A stretch of 64,000 nucleotides of DNA from Babylonia areolata (GCF_041734735.1 NC_134895.1:18451025-18515024); one strand, 5' to 3'. Counted from the stretch's first letter, positions 27,190 through 40,900 are shown. Program-made: numbers and translations. The notes: a model not told the origin generated them from the letters alone.

Positions 27190-27574
27190 GGCAGGCACAA
27201 TAGCTGAGTGGTTAAAGCATTGGACTTTCAATCTGAGGTCCCAGGTTTGAATCTCTGTAACGGTGCCTGGTGGGTAAAGGGTGGGGATTTTTCCATCTTC
27301 CAGGTCAACATATGTGCAGACTTGCTAGTGCCTGAACCTCATTTGGGGTACATGCAAGCGGAAGATCAAATACGCACATTAAAGATCCTGTAATCCATGT
27401 CAGTGTTTGGTGGGTTAGGGAAACAAGAACATACCCAGCACGCACACCCCTGAAAATGAAGTATGGCTGCCTACATTGTGGAGTAAAAACAGTCATACAC
27501 ATAAAAGCCCACTCATTTACATACAAGTGAATGTGGGAGTTGCAGCCCACGAACAAAGAAGAAAGAAGAAGAAG
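27190..27574 (+). mobile_element. tRNA-derived SINE with GAA tail (copy 1)
   Basis: A 385-bp element is flanked by a perfect 13-bp duplication, atgcatgtgaatg, at 27177-27189 and 27575-27587. The tRNA-like head has box A tagctgagtggttaa and box B ggtttgaatc. The 3' end is a (GAA)n tail. Confidence 0.88.
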
Positions 27575-27662
27575 ATGCATGTGAATGAACTGGTGTAGAC
27601 ATGCTTAATTTTATAACATCTGCATAGAATTCATTGGTGTAATATATATTTATTATAATTAA

Positions 27663-28734
27663 CCCTTTCGCTGCCAGGAAAATAAGATTTAAGTGAAATC
27701 TATTTGCCAGGGTTTTTTTCACAAAAAACGGGTAATAAATTTTCAAAAAAATTTTGTGCTCTTTGTTACTGGAGAAAGACCCATAAAAGTATATATTTTC
27801 TGAAAGGGAAATGAATAAAGAATACAAAGCACATGATGTTTTCTCATTTTAATGCATTTTAAGTGACATGCTGTTGTTTTGAAATCAGTGTTTTGTTTTT
27901 GTCACATTTTCAACTTGTTCATTACAAACATTAGTCTGGTAATTTGCACAAAAATATCATTTTCTGGACAAATGGATATCTGCACACACAAAATCATACT
28001 AGAACAACCACAATATAAAAAAAAAAAAACTGAAAAAGAAATAGATGCATGTGACTTCTGCAAGTGATAATGTGGATGTGAGGCCACGCCCCCTCAGTCT
28101 CCACCCCCTCCTCTTCACCCCTCTCACACGTCACTTAATCCAGTTATATCCAGACCGCGTTGGCTGAGTGCCAAGAAAATAGCTCATACGATGTCCTGCT
28201 AAAAATTCGGTGACCTGTCGTCTGCTAGAGTTGAACAGCCGGCATCACTCACTGATAGTTTGTTATCTTGGCCACTCTCCTTGATTGCTCCCTTTATTTT
28301 CTATCAAATCGTCCTATAAATGTTCACACACTGTCTTCTCCTTCGAATTTATGCTCCAATTCTTTCTGAGCATCAGCTAAAGAAAGTAAAATCTTGGTTA
28401 TTTAGTTCGCCACGAGCGCATGTCTTGAGCACGGAGTCAGTCCGACATTTTAGTTAGGCGAGCGAGGAGAGGAGCCCAGGCAAAGACTGCGGCCAGTAAC
28501 CCAACCAAAACGTTCAATAAAGGACTGCCTTATGACGCAGATGGTGTTTCTAGCTATGAATGGATCCAGGAAAGATTGCCCCAAGCTAAAGCTACCAGCC
28601 ATTTTTGTCAACAAACTGAATGCAAAGCAGGGAAAAGTCAGAATATTTCGTATGACGAGTTATCTCGTCATTGTGGCAGCGAAGCATACATGCTTGCCAT
28701 GACGAGTTATCTGGTCATGCAGGCAGCCTAGGGG
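27663..28734. mobile_element. piggyBac-type MITE, TTAA-flanked (copy 1)
   Basis: TTAA lies at both ends (27659-27662 and 28735-28738). Imperfect terminal inverted repeats are ccctttcgctgcc on the left and ggcagcctagggg on the right (10 of 13 match when inverted). There is no transposase ORF. Confidence 0.75.
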
Positions 28735-30038
28735 TTAATATTGTGTCATTTTATTAATTGCAACTGGCTTTGAAGTAAATTATGTTTTTTTTCCTGCTGG
28801 TAAGCAACTGATGTAGCTTTTGGGAGCTGTGTATATTGGATATGTTCATGCTTTCATCGCCCACAGATTACATGGATTACAGAACTTTTAACATGCAAAG
28901 TTGATATTCGCATAGATATATAAGTAAGAGAACACAGAGAGGCATTCAGTGGAATATCCTCAATGACAATATCCTCACAGAATATATTACATTAATTTAT
29001 AGTAACTTGTGATAAAGGAAATGTAACAGTTACAAAAGTTAGTGTATACATACAAAAACATTTCAGTGCTTTCAGGTAATGTTGACATTTGACAAACATT
29101 TTATTGTTTGTTCACTGGTTTTGATGTTTGTTTATTTATATATATATTTGTTTATTTAATATTATTTGTAGAAAGGCAAGTGCCAGGAAAGAGCTATTAT
29201 ATTCAGTGGGTCAGTCAGTTTTTCATGCTCTTTGGGTCAGTGAGAATTTGTTATATTGATTTTGCTTCTCTTTTTTTAACAAATCCCTTTTCCCCAAAAT
29301 TCACTCATCATTGCTGCATGAATGATGAATGAATCTAAATGATCATTTGGTCAATTTTATCTTAAACAAACAGGTGAAAGGTGCCAGTGTCTAAAATTGC
29401 AGCATTCGTTCAAAGTATTTTCCTTTGCATGCACATTTGTTTGCAAGTGCCTTAGCCACTCAAAAAAAAGGGGTTTTTGCGGGGCTTTCCATGAAAGCTC
29501 CCAGCTTTTCTTACTAAGTTTCGCATGATGATGTATCATAGAGGGACATCTGACAGATGGTTAGAGCCATTGGGGTCAGCTGTCATTTGAGGGGAATTAT
29601 TTAAGCACCCTTAAAAAATAAAATAAAAAATAATAAGTTTTTAACTATATGAGTAGCTGTTGCATTATTCTGATAGCCTGTCTGGATTGTTTCAAATAAT
29701 TAAATTGAAGCATTTGAAAGCAATGTACCTGTTTACAGGCGTACGCTTTTTTAGTGGATGAATGTAAAACATGAAAGAATATTGTGTACATAAATTTGTG
29801 TTTTCCAATTACCCAAAAGTTTTAATCAGTGGCAATCATTACTTTTTTTTTTCGTGACAACATTTGACAATGTAAACAGCTGGAGATCAAACATTTTTAA
29901 AAACCAAGCATGTAGAAAATTTGTTTTTGTTTTTTATGCTAATAGTCCCTTTTTTACTTTTTTAGTTCCATAACTGGGTACAGTTAGATTTTTTTTTTGC
30001 ATATTTCTTAATTTTAGTCAAAGTTTTCACAAAAAATT

Positions 30039-33000
30039 TTGGTGTCATAACTGACCATTTCAAAACTGTGAAAAACTAGGCCTTTTGGGTTTGCCTGCTT
30101 GGGCCCCAAATTTCGCGCGGCAAACAGTGAAAAGACGGGCCCGCCCGCTCTCACCCAATAAAACGCCCTTAAAAGCTATAAGCGCGAATCATCCTTGCCA
30201 AGGCTCCCACACCATCTTGTCAGGTTTAGCTCTGTCCTCTTACCTTTTTTGGCTATTAAGCGATTTCATTTGGCCTTATTTTTGCTGCAGGGGCTTGTGT
30301 TTATTGTATCTTACTTTTCTGTGTATCGTTTCGACCGGCACCCGGGTTTTGTTCTTTTTTCTCCCTTTAAAGTCACCCTGTCTTTTTCATGTTTGGGGGG
30401 TTGGATTTTCCTGGGGCCTAAGTGGGTTCCATGCCTCGTTGCCATCCCACGAAGGGGGGATCAGGCGGGGACTGAGATGGAAAACTCCCCGGGGCCCGGG
30501 AGCTCAGATTTCCCCCGATACGGACCGGGCGATGCTCGTTAGCTGATGGGGAGGCGTTTTTTGGCCCATAAAGGTCATGAAGGGGGAGGGGGGAAAGGTA
30601 CGAGCGTCGCCCCCCGAGGTGTCCCAGCGGGGGGGCAGGGAGAAGGGAAAATGGCAAGCCCTCTCCTGCTGTGGGGACTCGCAGCTAGGCCGAACCCCCA
30701 AGGGGGGGCCACGCCCGGGCCCCCTTCCCGGGTCCCCCCCGGGGAGACGGCCCTACGGGCCCCTTTGGTTCCCCCCCCCCTCCCTTCCTGTCGACCCCCC
30801 TTCCCCACCCCCTTTTTGGGGGGGGAAAAAAATTTTGGTTTGGGGGGGGTTTTCCAAATTTTTCCCCCACCCCGGGCCAAACCACCCCAGTCTCCCCACG
30901 GGGGGGTTTTCGGGGGCGTGGCAACCTGCTCTGCGGGTTCTTCCCGCTACCGGGGGCCATCTCCCCTGGGGAGGCCCCGGCTTGCGGGGCGGTTCCGGGC
31001 ATCAGCCCCGCTTGTCTTTGAGGGGGCTGAACCCAAGTGGGGACTGACCTCCCTGTTTGGGCCAGGTTTTTTTCCCTTTCATGGAGGTAAAACGTGCCAG
31101 TGACCCGGGGGTTCGGGTCACAGTAGGCGGGTCCCACGGGGGGGGTTACCCCCATTCTACCCGACGGGGGGCACACCTATGGTGCACGCTGGGTTGCCAG
31201 GAAAGAAAAAGGGCCAGCCCCCTTTCCCCGCTCCCCACCTGACCCAACCCGCACATCTCACAGGGTGACACACACAGCCCCGAAAGGGGGTATCGACTTT
31301 TTGTTCGGGGTCGAGCTCCTCGCCAATATTGCCACCTGTCCACAAAGGGGCCTCTGCAACCCACAGATGCCCTCCACGGCACAACGGCCTTTTTGTCGGG
31401 ATCGACGGTGTGGGGGGTCCCTTTTTGGCCGGCCCGGGTTCCCCCTGCCCAGCCCCGGGTTTCCTACAGTAAGAGAGTGGGTGTTTGCCCCTACAGCACT
31501 CGGGGGGTCCCTCTTGCATCCAGGGACCCCCCTCTCTGAAAAGGTTGGGCCCCCCCATCCCAACGGTTGGGACCTACGGCCACCCCTCCCCCCCCGCTTC
31601 AGGTGTCAAGGGACATAACAGGGGGCCCAGGTCCCCGGCTCGGATCACCCCCAGTCTTTCCCGCGGGTACCAAGCTCACAGAACCCCTCATGGGTAATCC
31701 CGGGGGAGGGGCACCCAGCAGGGGATGGATTTTGCGAACAAGAGGGGAGCCCTGTCCGGTGAGGACAAACAAGAATGAGCCCCTTTTTTCCGCCCACATC
31801 CTAGGGGACAGATTGAGCCCGCGCCTCCCTAGGGACCCCTGAAAAAAAAACCGGATTTGCCGGCTCGAACTGACCCCCCCCAATAGGGTCACTTGCCGAA
31901 TCATCCCCAGGCTCTTTGTTCCCCTTGCCCCTCCTTAGCCATGGACTCAAACCCCCAGAACCACAAGGCGACTCAGGGTGCCGAAATGGTGGGGAATGGC
32001 TTAATAAGCCAGCCGCACTGCGGGGTGCTGCTTCCACCCCCTCCGGGCGGGGAGTCCCTCTCTGCCCCGGGCGCCTTTCCCCCGGAAATTTCCCAAAAGT
32101 TTCCCCTCCAAGGGAGGGGTGGGTTGGTCACACAGGACACCCGCCTACGCGAAGCAAGCCCCCCGCACGGACAGGATTTTGGGTCTACAGCGCACCCCCC
32201 TTTCCCCATTCAGCCCCCTATCCCTTTAAAAAACTAGCAGATGGGACAAATTGGCCCCCGCTGCCTCCTCGAGGTTTCCAGGTTTTCACCTTCTTCGCGC
32301 GTTCCTCCAAGGGGCCCATGAGTGGGGGAACAGCGGGGGGTTAATCAGGCACGGAGTCTCCTTCCTCTGTCCCCCGGCCTTTCACCGACAGGTTAAACGT
32401 TTTTGGGCATAGATTAGCTTGGGTCTCCGCAGTGGACACAGTACCCCCTTCACTTCAATATGGGGCAGCGGGGGCGTGAGCCTTTTCCTAGCCCCCTCTA
32501 ACATTCCGGGAGGGGGGGGCTGCCCTGAGTCCATCCCAGCACAGCGGAAACCCCCTCTCGGCCAGTATGCCCCCCTTTTTTCACCACGGGGCAGAGACAA
32601 ACGGGGAGGGGGCCTCATATTTGGCCCACCCCTTCAGGGCTCAGGTTTCATGCCATTGAAGAGACCGGCCACCGGGCCCCTCCATAACCACCCCCCTAAA
32701 AAAAAGCACGTGTGCAATAGCGAGAGAAAAAAACCACCTTTTTCCGTCCAACCCACGGAAAAGGGCCCCCAAGGCGGGGGCAGACCCCCAGGGGGCCCCC
32801 ACCCCCCCATTCATTCACCCCTCCAAGTAGGAAACTGCCCCCGGCATGCAATGTGGTGTGCTCTGGGACCAAAACGAGGGGGATTTGTTGGTGCAAAGAC
32901 GGGTAAGGTTTGGGTTTGGAGGCCGCCCCCCCCAAGATCCCTCCCCTCCTTGGTGCCCGCTCGAGGGGAGAGAAGAGCGTCCAGAAAAGAGAATCGCACC

Positions 33001-35987
33001 TACTCCTCATGGGGGGCTATATCTAAACTCTCGGCCCCGGGGCCCCCGGTTTTTTACGGGGGTTTGTTCGTGTTTCCAAAGGTTCGGAGGGGGGAGACCA
33101 TTTTTTGGATTGTCCCCCCAAAAAATTTCCTCCCAAAAAAAAAATTTCAAGAGGGAACACCCCACAATTTGGGAGCCATCCAACAAGGCGATTGGGCTAC
33201 CCTTCGTCTGGAAGATCTTATTTTCTATCCTCATCCATTCGGCCATCCCACGTACCTGAGGTTTCGTGTGGAGGGGCAAGGGGTTCCAGTTCCCGGCCCT
33301 CCATTTGGTCTGTCCCTTGCCCCCTTTTTTTGTTTACCAAGGTGGGGTGGGAATTTTGGGGTCCCTGTGCCGAATCCCTTTGTTCTGTTGTACCTGGACC
33401 CTGGTTATCCTGGCCCGTCGCAGGGCCCCCTGCCTGGTCAAGGCCAGACTTTTTGACCTTGCTCCCACTGGGGTTTCCCCTTGGACCAGGGGGTTGGATT
33501 GTCCCCAAGCAGTCCTTCGCTTCTTAGGGGTAAATTGACACGCGGTCCATGAAGTCCTCTGGGGCCCAAACGCTGGGACCGCTGGCAGGCCTCCCCGCCA
33601 CTTCGCCGCTCCTCCCAAAATACACGCGGACACTTTCTTCCCTTGGGCAGATGGAGTCACAGCACCCTTCATTCCCCTGGGGGAGGGTTTCAAACGCCCT
33701 CTCCAAGGGCAAAAGAGGTTACCCCCCGGGCCCAAGCCTCAGCCCCGGGATTTCCCAGATATGTCTGGGGGGAGTGGTTTCCCCGAGGTGAACAGAGTGG
33801 TTAATCACCCCTCTTCGACACAGGGGGTCCCTAGCCCCACCCATCTTGGTGGCCCTTCCAAAGCCCCCTCCCCTGGGGTTGGGGGGGGCCCAATGGACTC
33901 ACTCCATCCATGGACTTGGGGCCCCCCGGAGGGGGGGGCGGGGGCCCATGCCACATCAAAGGTTTTGGAACGGAGGGGATTTGCAGGGGTCTCCCACTTC
34001 ATGGGGGAGGCCACTGGCAAGACCATTCCCCTTGTTACGGGCAAAAGACGACGGGCGCATGTTAGTGAACAAAAATTGGGGGGAGCGCCCTCGGGAGACC
34101 TCCCCCCGGGGCCGAGGCCTCCCCCGTTGGGGCCACCAAGGGCTTTCACTTTCAGCGAGACACTTAGCAGAAAAGCAATCTTGGCAATGTCCAGCAGGCC
34201 AAGAGTGTCATACGCACGAGTGCACCCCGGACAAGGGCCCCTTCAGGGGTGTGGGAACAGTGGTTCCACCATGGGGACCCTTTTTCAACAAGGACTTCCC
34301 ACTTATGTCTCTTCGGGGTTTCCCCCCAGAAGGTGGGGGGGGGGGCTTCTCTCTAAGGACATCGATTGCCCGCGTTTTCCCCTTTTCCAAATTCTTCCCA
34401 AGGGATACGGAAAGACAATTGGGCGCCCCCGCTGATCCCCATTGCGCTGAAAAGGCCACCCCCGGTTTGGACCTTCAGTCCCTGACACTGTTTCCCCCCC
34501 CTGGAACTTTAAACCAAAACTCATTGCCCGAGGGACCTCGCTGGGCATTCCTCTTACAATCCCCCAAGCTCCACCCAGCTGGGTGCTGTGCGGTCGGAAC
34601 TGTCACAAACACCATTTAAATCCCGACCCCCGGTGCCTCGTTCGGTGCGCTGACCCAGGGGTGGCCTCCTCTGACCTCCCCTCCCTATCACCAGACAAAA
34701 GGGGGGAACGGGGGATTTGTTGACTTTGCTGGAAAAATGGTTTTGGTGGGGTACAGCTCGGCATTCCCCCACGAACCCCACGAGCAGGTGGGCCAACTTT
34801 TGGCTCACTGCTCCCGTTTCATCCTGTTGCTAGTTCTGTGCGAGGGAAGGTCTCCATCTGTACCACAATTTTTAAAAAGCTAGGGGGTCCCCCTTTGAAG
34901 CGGATTTCCTCTCAGAGAGGTGGTAGGGGGGGCCCCCGAAGGAAGAGAAACCCCAGAAGATGCCCCTCTGGGCTTGTTCCCGGGGCTGGATTTTATTCGA
35001 AAACAGCCTTCGATCATTGGGTATTCCTTTTTTTCATCCTCACCCCCAAGACCCCTTCCCTTCTGTGGGTGGCCCAACCCCTTGTAGAAGGAATGCATGG
35101 TCTTAGTGGAATGCCCACAAGACTGGCTTCCACAAGATGGTTCTCACATTGTTTCCTTCCAGATTTTCTGGGGTAAGAACCAAGACCTGAGGGGTTTCCC
35201 TTCCCCCCCTCTGAGGGGCAACCTTTTTCTGATATTCTTTCCCCGATGTGAGGGTAGGCATCTTGCCCCGTTCGGGGTCTCAAATATTATTGGGATAGGT
35301 CTCCCTAGGGTTTTTTCTCAGGGGGTCTGCCATCTCCCCCAAAAGAAATTAAAAAGAAAGACAGCTGCAGGCACCATTTCCCGCTGGTTTTTTAAGTCTT
35401 TGTAGAGCCTACCCCATGCACACAGGGTATCAGCTGTTCTTATCCCAGACCACGAAAAGCGGGCCATAGCTACTTCGGTGCTTTTTCCGCCTCAGCCAAC
35501 GAGCATGTCTTTGGGGGCGCCTTCTGGTGGTCTGAGAACCCTTCATCAAATTTACCCCAGAAATTTTCCTATAACCCGGGCTGACGGTTCCAAGGGGATT
35601 TTTCCTTTCGGGCAACCGCCGCTCTTACAAGGCCCCCCCAATACGAAACCGTAGGCTTGCCTCCTCCATTTGCTTTAAATCTGCTCATTTGAATTTTTAC
35701 AGTAATGACACCAAAAAAAGAGTTTGTATTAACTCATGTTTTGGTGTTCATTACTTACCCTTTAAACTCAATGCCCGCCCGTCCGTCCCGGTTTTTCCCC
35801 CGTGGGTTTTCTGGGGGATTTTCTTCGATGGCCCCGGGAAATTCACCTTATAGCTTTTTTGAGGTGTTTGATTGGGTGAGAGCGGGCGGGCCTTCTTTTT
35901 ACTGTTAGCCCCACGAAATTTTTCCCAAACAGAGAAAACCAAAAGGCCCAGTTTGCATCAGTTTGCATGGTAATATTTAACACCAAA
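30039..35987 (+). mobile_element. DIRS-like retroelement (DIRS element 2), end to end in low-quality copy 1, fossil
   Basis: Inverted terminal repeats of about 150 bp lie at roughly 30039-30196 and 35836-35987, sharing motifs such as cccgcccgctctcaccca and actgatgcaaact. Between them, in plus orientation, are the gag-like region, an RT region (about 33180-33330) and an RNase H region (around 34150). A recombinase region is expected after that, but I could not read it with confidence. A segment at about 35696-35760 resembles the outer ends of both terminal repeats joined together, which is the internal complementary region known from DIRS. Base quality is too poor to judge how many breaks are biological. 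Confidence 0.75.
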
Positions 35988-36879
35988 CATGGAGTATAAA
36001 AAACTCCTCCTATTTTTTGGGAACAATGAAAAAACATGGGCTCCATTTTCTTGTCCTTCCTAAATGGGACTGTCTGGTGTTACAATGAGTAATTCTTTAG
36101 AGAAAGGGATCCCAAAGGCCCCCAGGGGATAGAACTTTTTGAGGTAATATATAAAAGCAAGCTGTCGACAGGGGTTAACTTTTAGTTGTCTTTATTCTGC
36201 CCCCTTTTTTTACAGCATGCCCGACAAAAGTGATGCCTGTTTTTACAAATTTACAAAGGGGATGTGTGCCACTGTATGGGGTTTCATTTTTGACCCTGGT
36301 GGTGCATGCAAGAAATTTTAGAAGAACCAATGCTGTTACAAATTACATTTTCACACAAGTTTTTTCAAACTTTGCTGAATTTTTTGTTTTCCCAGCTGGG
36401 AAACTATTTCCCCCCTTATCCATAAATAATAAAAATTTAAATACAAAAGAAAAATAAAGCTTAAGGTTCATGATTGACAAAAAAAACATTTTCAAACCAA
36501 AATTAATTTAAAAATGATTTACTAAAAAATGGAAGAAGTCAGTGACCCTTTTTTTTTTCAATTTTTTTATCATTGCTAAATTTTTAATAATGCCTTGATT
36601 TTACTGGATTAAAATATATTAGTTGTTCAGTTTTACAATTAAACAAGTATTTTTTTATGAAACAGTTTTGAATGTGTTTGTTTTTGCAAAGGTGGTCCCA
36701 ATGTACAATTTAGTACTCCAAAATTTTCATAAGTTGCCTTTTCAGCAAACATCATGACTAGGTGTTTAAGTTTTTGCTTGCTCCCGACAGTTTTGTCTTG
36801 TTTTTTTTAGCCCCCCGTTTGCAAAACCCATTTCAAAAATGTTTTTTGGTTGTTTTTGTGTGTAGGCCCTGGTTTTGGA

Positions 36880-37440
36880 GTGGGTGTGCCTGGTTGGATT
36901 TTTTTTTACCTTTCTCCCATGGGTTCCTTATGGGAAGAGGATGCGACTGTAAAGTTTCGACTTTTTAGGGATAAAAGGCAGGGGTATGATAGTTTTGGAA
37001 AAATGTGGGAGTCGGGAGGGCCTCCCCACCACTTGCGCCCCTTTTTTAAGATAAGGCCGGGCCCTTTTTCCCCCGGGCATGATGGACCCAACCTTCATTC
37101 CCCCCGGGGGAGGTTTAACGCCCCCTAAGGGGACTATTTCGGGCCCCAAAATCCAGCCCTGGTTACCCGAAGTTTGGCAGTGTTTCCCAGTGACAAAGTG
37201 GTTAATTCACCCCTCTTGGGACACGGGGTTCCCAAGCCCCCCCCCACCTTTTTGTGGAAATTTTCAGACCCCTTTTCCCGGGTTGGGGAGCCCAAAATAC
37301 TCCTACAAAAACAAAGGGACTTGGTCCCCCAGGGCCCCTATCCACACAATGTTTTTTAACTGGAGGCGTTCCGCACTTCTTTTTCCTCATGGGGAGGACT
37401 GGCAAGAAATTTTTGTTCCGGACAACAGTCCTGTTTAGGA
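36880..37440 (+). mobile_element. Probable second DIRS element 2 fragment
   Basis: This low-quality stretch runs parallel to about 33490-33870 of DIRS element 2. Shared landmarks in order are ggcctcccc-ccacttg, a ttcattcccc block, the gtggttaat-cacccctctt block and a ccaagcccc block. It lies beyond the right terminal repeat and close to the gap. It could be a separate fossil fragment or a local misassembly. Confidence 0.5.
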
Positions 37441-37712
37441 AAAAGGTTTTTGGGTTTGTTTTTTTTTGTCATTAGTGATTAGTTATATAGTTGAATGTTT
37501 GGTCCGCACTTTTTTCCTGCTTGTACCAGGTTTTTTTTTTGTCTTTTTCCCTTTTTTTTTTTCTTTTTTTTGATAAAAGGCTTGTTATTCCCCCCTTTTA
37601 AAAGTAAAAGATCGGGCCATGTATTGAACCCTTTTTTTTTCTGCAGCATGGGGCATTTTATAATCTGTATAATATATGCATTTTTTTTTTCGGAAAAATT
37701 TGGGTTTTGTTT

Positions 37713-37812
37713 NNNNNNNNNNNNNNNNNNNNNNNNNNNNNNNNNNNNNNNNNNNNNNNNNNNNNNNNNNNNNNNNNNNNNNNNNNNNNNNNNNNNNNNN
37801 NNNNNNNNNNNN
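37713..37812. other. Assembly gap, 100 N
   Basis: Exactly 100 N, the conventional placeholder for a gap of unknown size between contigs in a scaffold. The left flank is low-quality sequence right of DIRS element 2. The right flank restarts inside CCDC25 intron 5. Confidence 0.99.
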
Positions 37813-37895
37813 AACAACAATAATAACTTATTAACACACACAAAGACAAACAAAAAGAAAAACAGACACACAGGCAAAATCAAAGAGATCATCAC

Positions 37896-37971
37896 CTTGT
37901 ATGCTATTTGCCTTCACGAGCTGGGCACAGTCATCAATAACAGACTGAGGAATATCATCTATTGTGTCACC
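37896..37971 (-). CDS. CCDC25: CCDC25 exon 5 (copy 2)
   Basis: A 76-nt exon between TTTTTACAG and a GTGATG donor encodes [20 protein letters not shown] followed by ANSIQ. It begins 83 bp after the N gap. Confidence 0.95.
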
Positions 37972-40900
37972 CTGTAAAAAGATGAAAGTTAAATTTAAAT
38001 GTGCATTTTTCATTCTCTTTTATTTTGTTGCTGTTGTTACAATCAATACATGTTAATACATGTATTTCAAATCATTACATCAGAACTAAATAGACAAATA
38101 AATCATGGATAAAATATATCTTAAAAAACCAGCTCAAACATAAATCACAAAAAAGAATGAATACATTAAAATGATTGGCATGATCAAGAATGTTTTCCAT
38201 GAAAAGAACAGATGCAGCATTTTATTTTTTTGTGATTTGGCATCCTAAATCGGGAAATGCAGAAATGGAACCTGCCTTTAACATGGTTCTAGACCTTTAT
38301 AAATGCCAAACATCACTGTCTTCAGATGAAAAACACTTGAAATCAAAGGCATTTCTCAAAATCTGAGAACTCAATGTTCTTCTCAAAGTTTTTTTGGGTG
38401 CAGATTGCTCACTCTTAGTAATCCTGGACAAGTAATCATAAAAAAACATGAAGTTGTTTTTCTCACATTGTAACTGACCAGGAAAAGTGCCAGTTGATTC
38501 TATTCCAAACAGACAAAAGTCAAAACCTGATGCAGATATGGGGCTGCATTAAAGTACTGTACCAGTAAATAATAGCACAAATATGAATTTATCATCCTTT
38601 GAAAATTTAAAAAAAAAAAACTTACATCATGTAACCTGAGGTAAACATGTGCTGAGGAGACTCTGTCAACATGAAACCTGAAAAGAGATGATGGGAAAGA
38701 TTAACCACAGTAGCTGAGCATGAGAAAATAATCCCCCCCATACCCCCAACCCTCCCCCCAAAAAACAAACAAGACACTTTCACACATGACACCTACTTCT
38801 TTTCTTTTCTTTTTTTTTATTTTTTAAAGATAATAATTAACTATTTTTCAAACTTGATTTATTTTCTAACCATTCATCTGCATTAGATACCAATAGTCGA
38901 AAGCCTTATGCAAAAATAAACTCTAATGAATTATTTTAACCATTCAGCTGTATCAGATACAGTCAAAAGTCTTCAACACAAATATCAGCTTCTATAAATT
39001 TCTTCTTTCTTTCTGGAAATAACCAGATACTGTTTAATAAATCTATGCTGGAAATCACCTTTAACTTCTTGTACTATCATTAGTATCAATTTATATGGAA
39101 AAGTTTCCTGTGCATTAAAAAAGAGCTGTTCATACAATAATTTACCTATATGGAAAAGTTTCCTGTGTATTAAAAAGAGCTGTTCATACAATAATTTACC
39201 AATGAGTTTATGAACATCAACCTTTTCAGGATATCTTGTGGATACACATACATTCCCATGAAAACTGCAATAACAGACAACATAATCTTTTACAATGTTA
39301 TTACATGTACTGGTTAGATCAGATATGAATATACTTACCACACATCTTCCGGCCATCCCCAGCGAATCAGCTCCTCATCTGTGTCAACAAAAACCAGACA
39401 AACCTTTGATGCAAAAATATACGAATTCAACAAGAGAAGATCATAAAAACAAAGCACTGTTTAGATTCTTGGTCGATTTTGAGGAACAAAAAGTTACATG
39501 TTAATTGATGAATGCAAACAGAGAGAGAGAGAGAGAGAGAGAGACAGTGTGTGTGTGTGCGTGACTGTAGTGTAGGGCGGGGTGTGTGTGTGTGCGTGTG
39601 TGTGTGTGTGAGTGTGCGTGTGCGTGTGTGTGTATGTGTGCGTGTGTATGTGTGTGTGTGTTAAAAGAACCTCATAAATCAATAAACTATATAGACACTC
39701 ATTCAGTAAATATACCATACACCTGCTTACCAGTTTATCCTGGAACTTTACCGTTACTGACAATCTCACTGTAAAATGGAAAATGATATTTCTATTCAAA
39801 ACCTGTAAACATGTAAATCAGGAAATAATCACATTTACACCTAATACAAAGCAGTTAAACACAGGTGAATTTCAGCAGCACTGTAACATCACTTCTTTTT
39901 GTGGAGTGATGGCCTAGAGGTAACGTATCCGCCTAGGAACCGAGAGAATTTGAGTGCGCTGGTTTGAATCACGGCTCAGCCGCCGATATTTTCTCCCCCT
40001 CCACTAGACCTTGAGTGGTGGTCTGGATGCTAGTCATTCAGATGAGATGATAAACCGAGGTCCCGTGTGCAGCATGCACATAGTGCACGTAAAAGAACCC
40101 ATGGCAACAAAAGGGTTGTTCCTGGCAAAATTCTGTAGAAAAATCCACTTTAATAGGAAAAACAAATAAAACTGCACGCAGGAAAAAATACCAAAAAAAA
40201 AAGGATAGTGCTGTAGTGTAGCGACGCACTCTCCCTGGGGAGAGCAGCCTGAATTTCACACAGAGAAATCTGTTGTGATAAAAAGAAATACAAATACAAT
40301 ATCTTTTCACTTTTGTATGCCTTTTCAGTTTTTTACCAGCATCATTAACATTTTTAGGAATCCAGGGTAAGGTACAAATTGTTAATTACTTGTAATTCAA
40401 TTTGGACATGTATTTTGTTATTCATTTTACTTGCTAGATTAAGATAGCTGACTGCAAATCCCTCCTTATTTTCTCATTTGTAAATGATTGTATATCACAA
40501 TCGTGTAAACTCTGCCAAAAACGCTGGCGACCAAAGCAAGAAAATGGTGGACCAGTCTGCACAAAAGATATGACGATGGCATGATGATGCTCTAGAAAAT
40601 GAGGCAACAGAGGCAATAGAGTGCCATGGCTGTAAGAAATGGTGCCATAGCAGCTGGGCTGCATTGACAGCAGCACAGTACAAGTGCTTGAGTGAAGGAG
40701 ATTTCATGGTGTGGTTGTGTAAAAAAGGTAGGGAACCAGGCAGACATTTGACATCAGTCTTAACAAGAACATGCCCCAATGTGACAGAGTTTACATAAAT
40801 GACGACAACACACCCAAAGACAGAAGATAAGAAAATCATTAGTAAGTTTGACTTCTCCATGCTGGAGAATCAAGACGTTGAGGAAACATGGTCCACAATC

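Larger units (their letters stand above)
6823..32985. repeat. Duplicated block, copy 1 (low-accuracy copy of 37813-64000)
   Basis: Base 6823 matches base 37813 and the sequences then run in parallel through all exons, SINEs, nested LINEs and the start of DIRS element 2. Matched landmarks give offsets of 30990 (6831, 10329), 30949 (15234), 30926 (18447), 30907 (22109) and 30872 (27177). Copy 1 therefore gains about 118 bases, mostly single-base insertions. Frames open in copy 2 (1116-codon LINE ORF, XKR exons 1 and 3) are broken here. The counterpart of window base 64000 is near 32985. An assembly duplicate is the likeliest reading. Confidence 0.93.
29180..37712. other. Low-accuracy contig end
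   Basis: Compared with copy 2, bases are progressively replaced by their neighbour or dropped, creating long G, C, A and T runs (for example ccataagcttt reads ccaaaagtttt). The effect worsens towards the N gap. The pattern fits a poorly covered, unpolished contig end. Translations from this stretch are unreliable. Confidence 0.85.

Noticed and set aside
30546-37475. Many long GC-rich ORFs on both strands
   Set aside because: They arise from homopolymer-rich, low-quality sequence lacking stops. The clean counterpart does not support them.
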